Positions 5,166-5,218 of a DNA stretch of 5,218 nucleotides are shown piece after piece. The notes below the pieces were generated by a model that ran no database searches, was not told the DNA's origin, and saw nothing but the letters and a program-made list of their open reading frames with translations. The DNA is taken from the NCBI GenBank assembly GCA_021298045.1, contig JAJTHY010000058.1, positions 1-5,218 on the forward strand, in the 5' to 3' direction. How positions within the stretch are numbered: position 1 is the first letter of the stretch; every line of letters starts with the position of its first letter. The stretch comes from Candidatus Jidaibacter sp. (lineage in GTDB: Bacteria; Pseudomonadota; Alphaproteobacteria; Rickettsiales; Midichloriaceae). A program made the translations under genes and the position numbers.

Positions 5166-5218
5166 CTCAAGAACATATTATGCACATTTTTAAGCTGGCA
5201 TCCAGCAAGAATAGAAAC
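5126..5218 (+). CDS. Possible 5' end of an unidentified gene, cut by window end
   Basis: A frame stays open from just after a TAG at 5120-5122 to the window end. It can start at GTG 5126, giving a 31-residue beginning (MKKPNAIGYADS then ITQEHIMHIF), or at ATG 5180, giving 13 residues. Composition is protein-like, with no low-complexity run, but the piece is too short to assign to a family and no clear Shine-Dalgarno precedes either start. It could equally be a chance open frame. Confidence 0.2.
   Translation, partial: MKKPNAIGYADSITQEHIMHIFKLASSKNRN
5194..5206. repeat. GCTGG-CAT-CCAGC palindrome near right edge
   Basis: GCTGG (5194-5198) and CCAGC (5202-5206) form a perfect 5-bp stem on a 3-nt loop, unusually GC-rich for this AT-rich end. 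No T-tract follows on the plus strand, and only TT is adjacent on the minus strand, so it is not a convincing terminator. Only one copy is in the window. Confidence 0.3.

Noticed and set aside
5187..5218. Single CRISPR repeat at the window edge
   Set aside because: Only one unit is present, with no second copy, spacer periodicity or cas gene in the window, so no array is annotated; it is kept only as a low-interest note.

Overview
The window looks like a piece of an AT-rich alphaproteobacterial chromosome. The 23S 3' end, the 5S sequence, a DUF465 (YdcH-type) small protein and a bacterial-type pyruvate, phosphate dikinase fit that class. The strong A/T bias at third codon positions and in the spacers would suit a host-associated lineage such as Holosporales or Rickettsiales, but that placement is inference and no single marker here proves it. 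The sequence starts inside the 23S rRNA and ends inside a short open frame, so both edges cut through features.

Layout. Positions 1 to about 458 are the last ~460 nt of 23S rRNA, including the peptidyl-transferase loop segment and the sarcin-ricin loop. A 143-nt spacer without tRNA holds two clear hairpins. The 5S rRNA (about 602-721) follows, enclosed by a 9-bp flanking stem that runs into a T-tract. A strong bidirectional intrinsic terminator (753-790) separates the rRNA operon from a convergent gene.

The accessory part is a divergent pair: a small single-domain cupin on the minus strand (851-1249) and an HxlR-family winged-helix regulator on the plus strand (1352-1708). Two good sigma70-type promoters overlap in their 102-bp intergenic region. 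One perfect inverted repeat (1284-1296) lies in the -35/-10 spacer of the cupin promoter and also covers the -10 box of the regulator promoter. This is the arrangement expected if the regulator represses both genes through one operator. The cupin lacks all three histidines of the classical cupin metal site, so it may bind a ligand without a metal rather than act as a dioxygenase.

The metabolic part is a 67-aa DUF465 coiled-coil protein (1950-2153) followed 79 bp later by a complete 877-aa pyruvate, phosphate dikinase (ppdK, 2233-4866) with all key residues intact. The enzyme interconverts pyruvate and phosphoenolpyruvate using ATP and phosphate. ppdK has a possible promoter of its own and a plausible but weak terminator about 94 nt after its stop. 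The last 350 bases contain no complete gene. They hold that terminator, a 9-bp inverted repeat pair, and an open frame running off the right edge.

Most of the window is ordinary. The best candidates for a second look are the shared operator of the cupin/HxlR pair and the His-less cupin itself.
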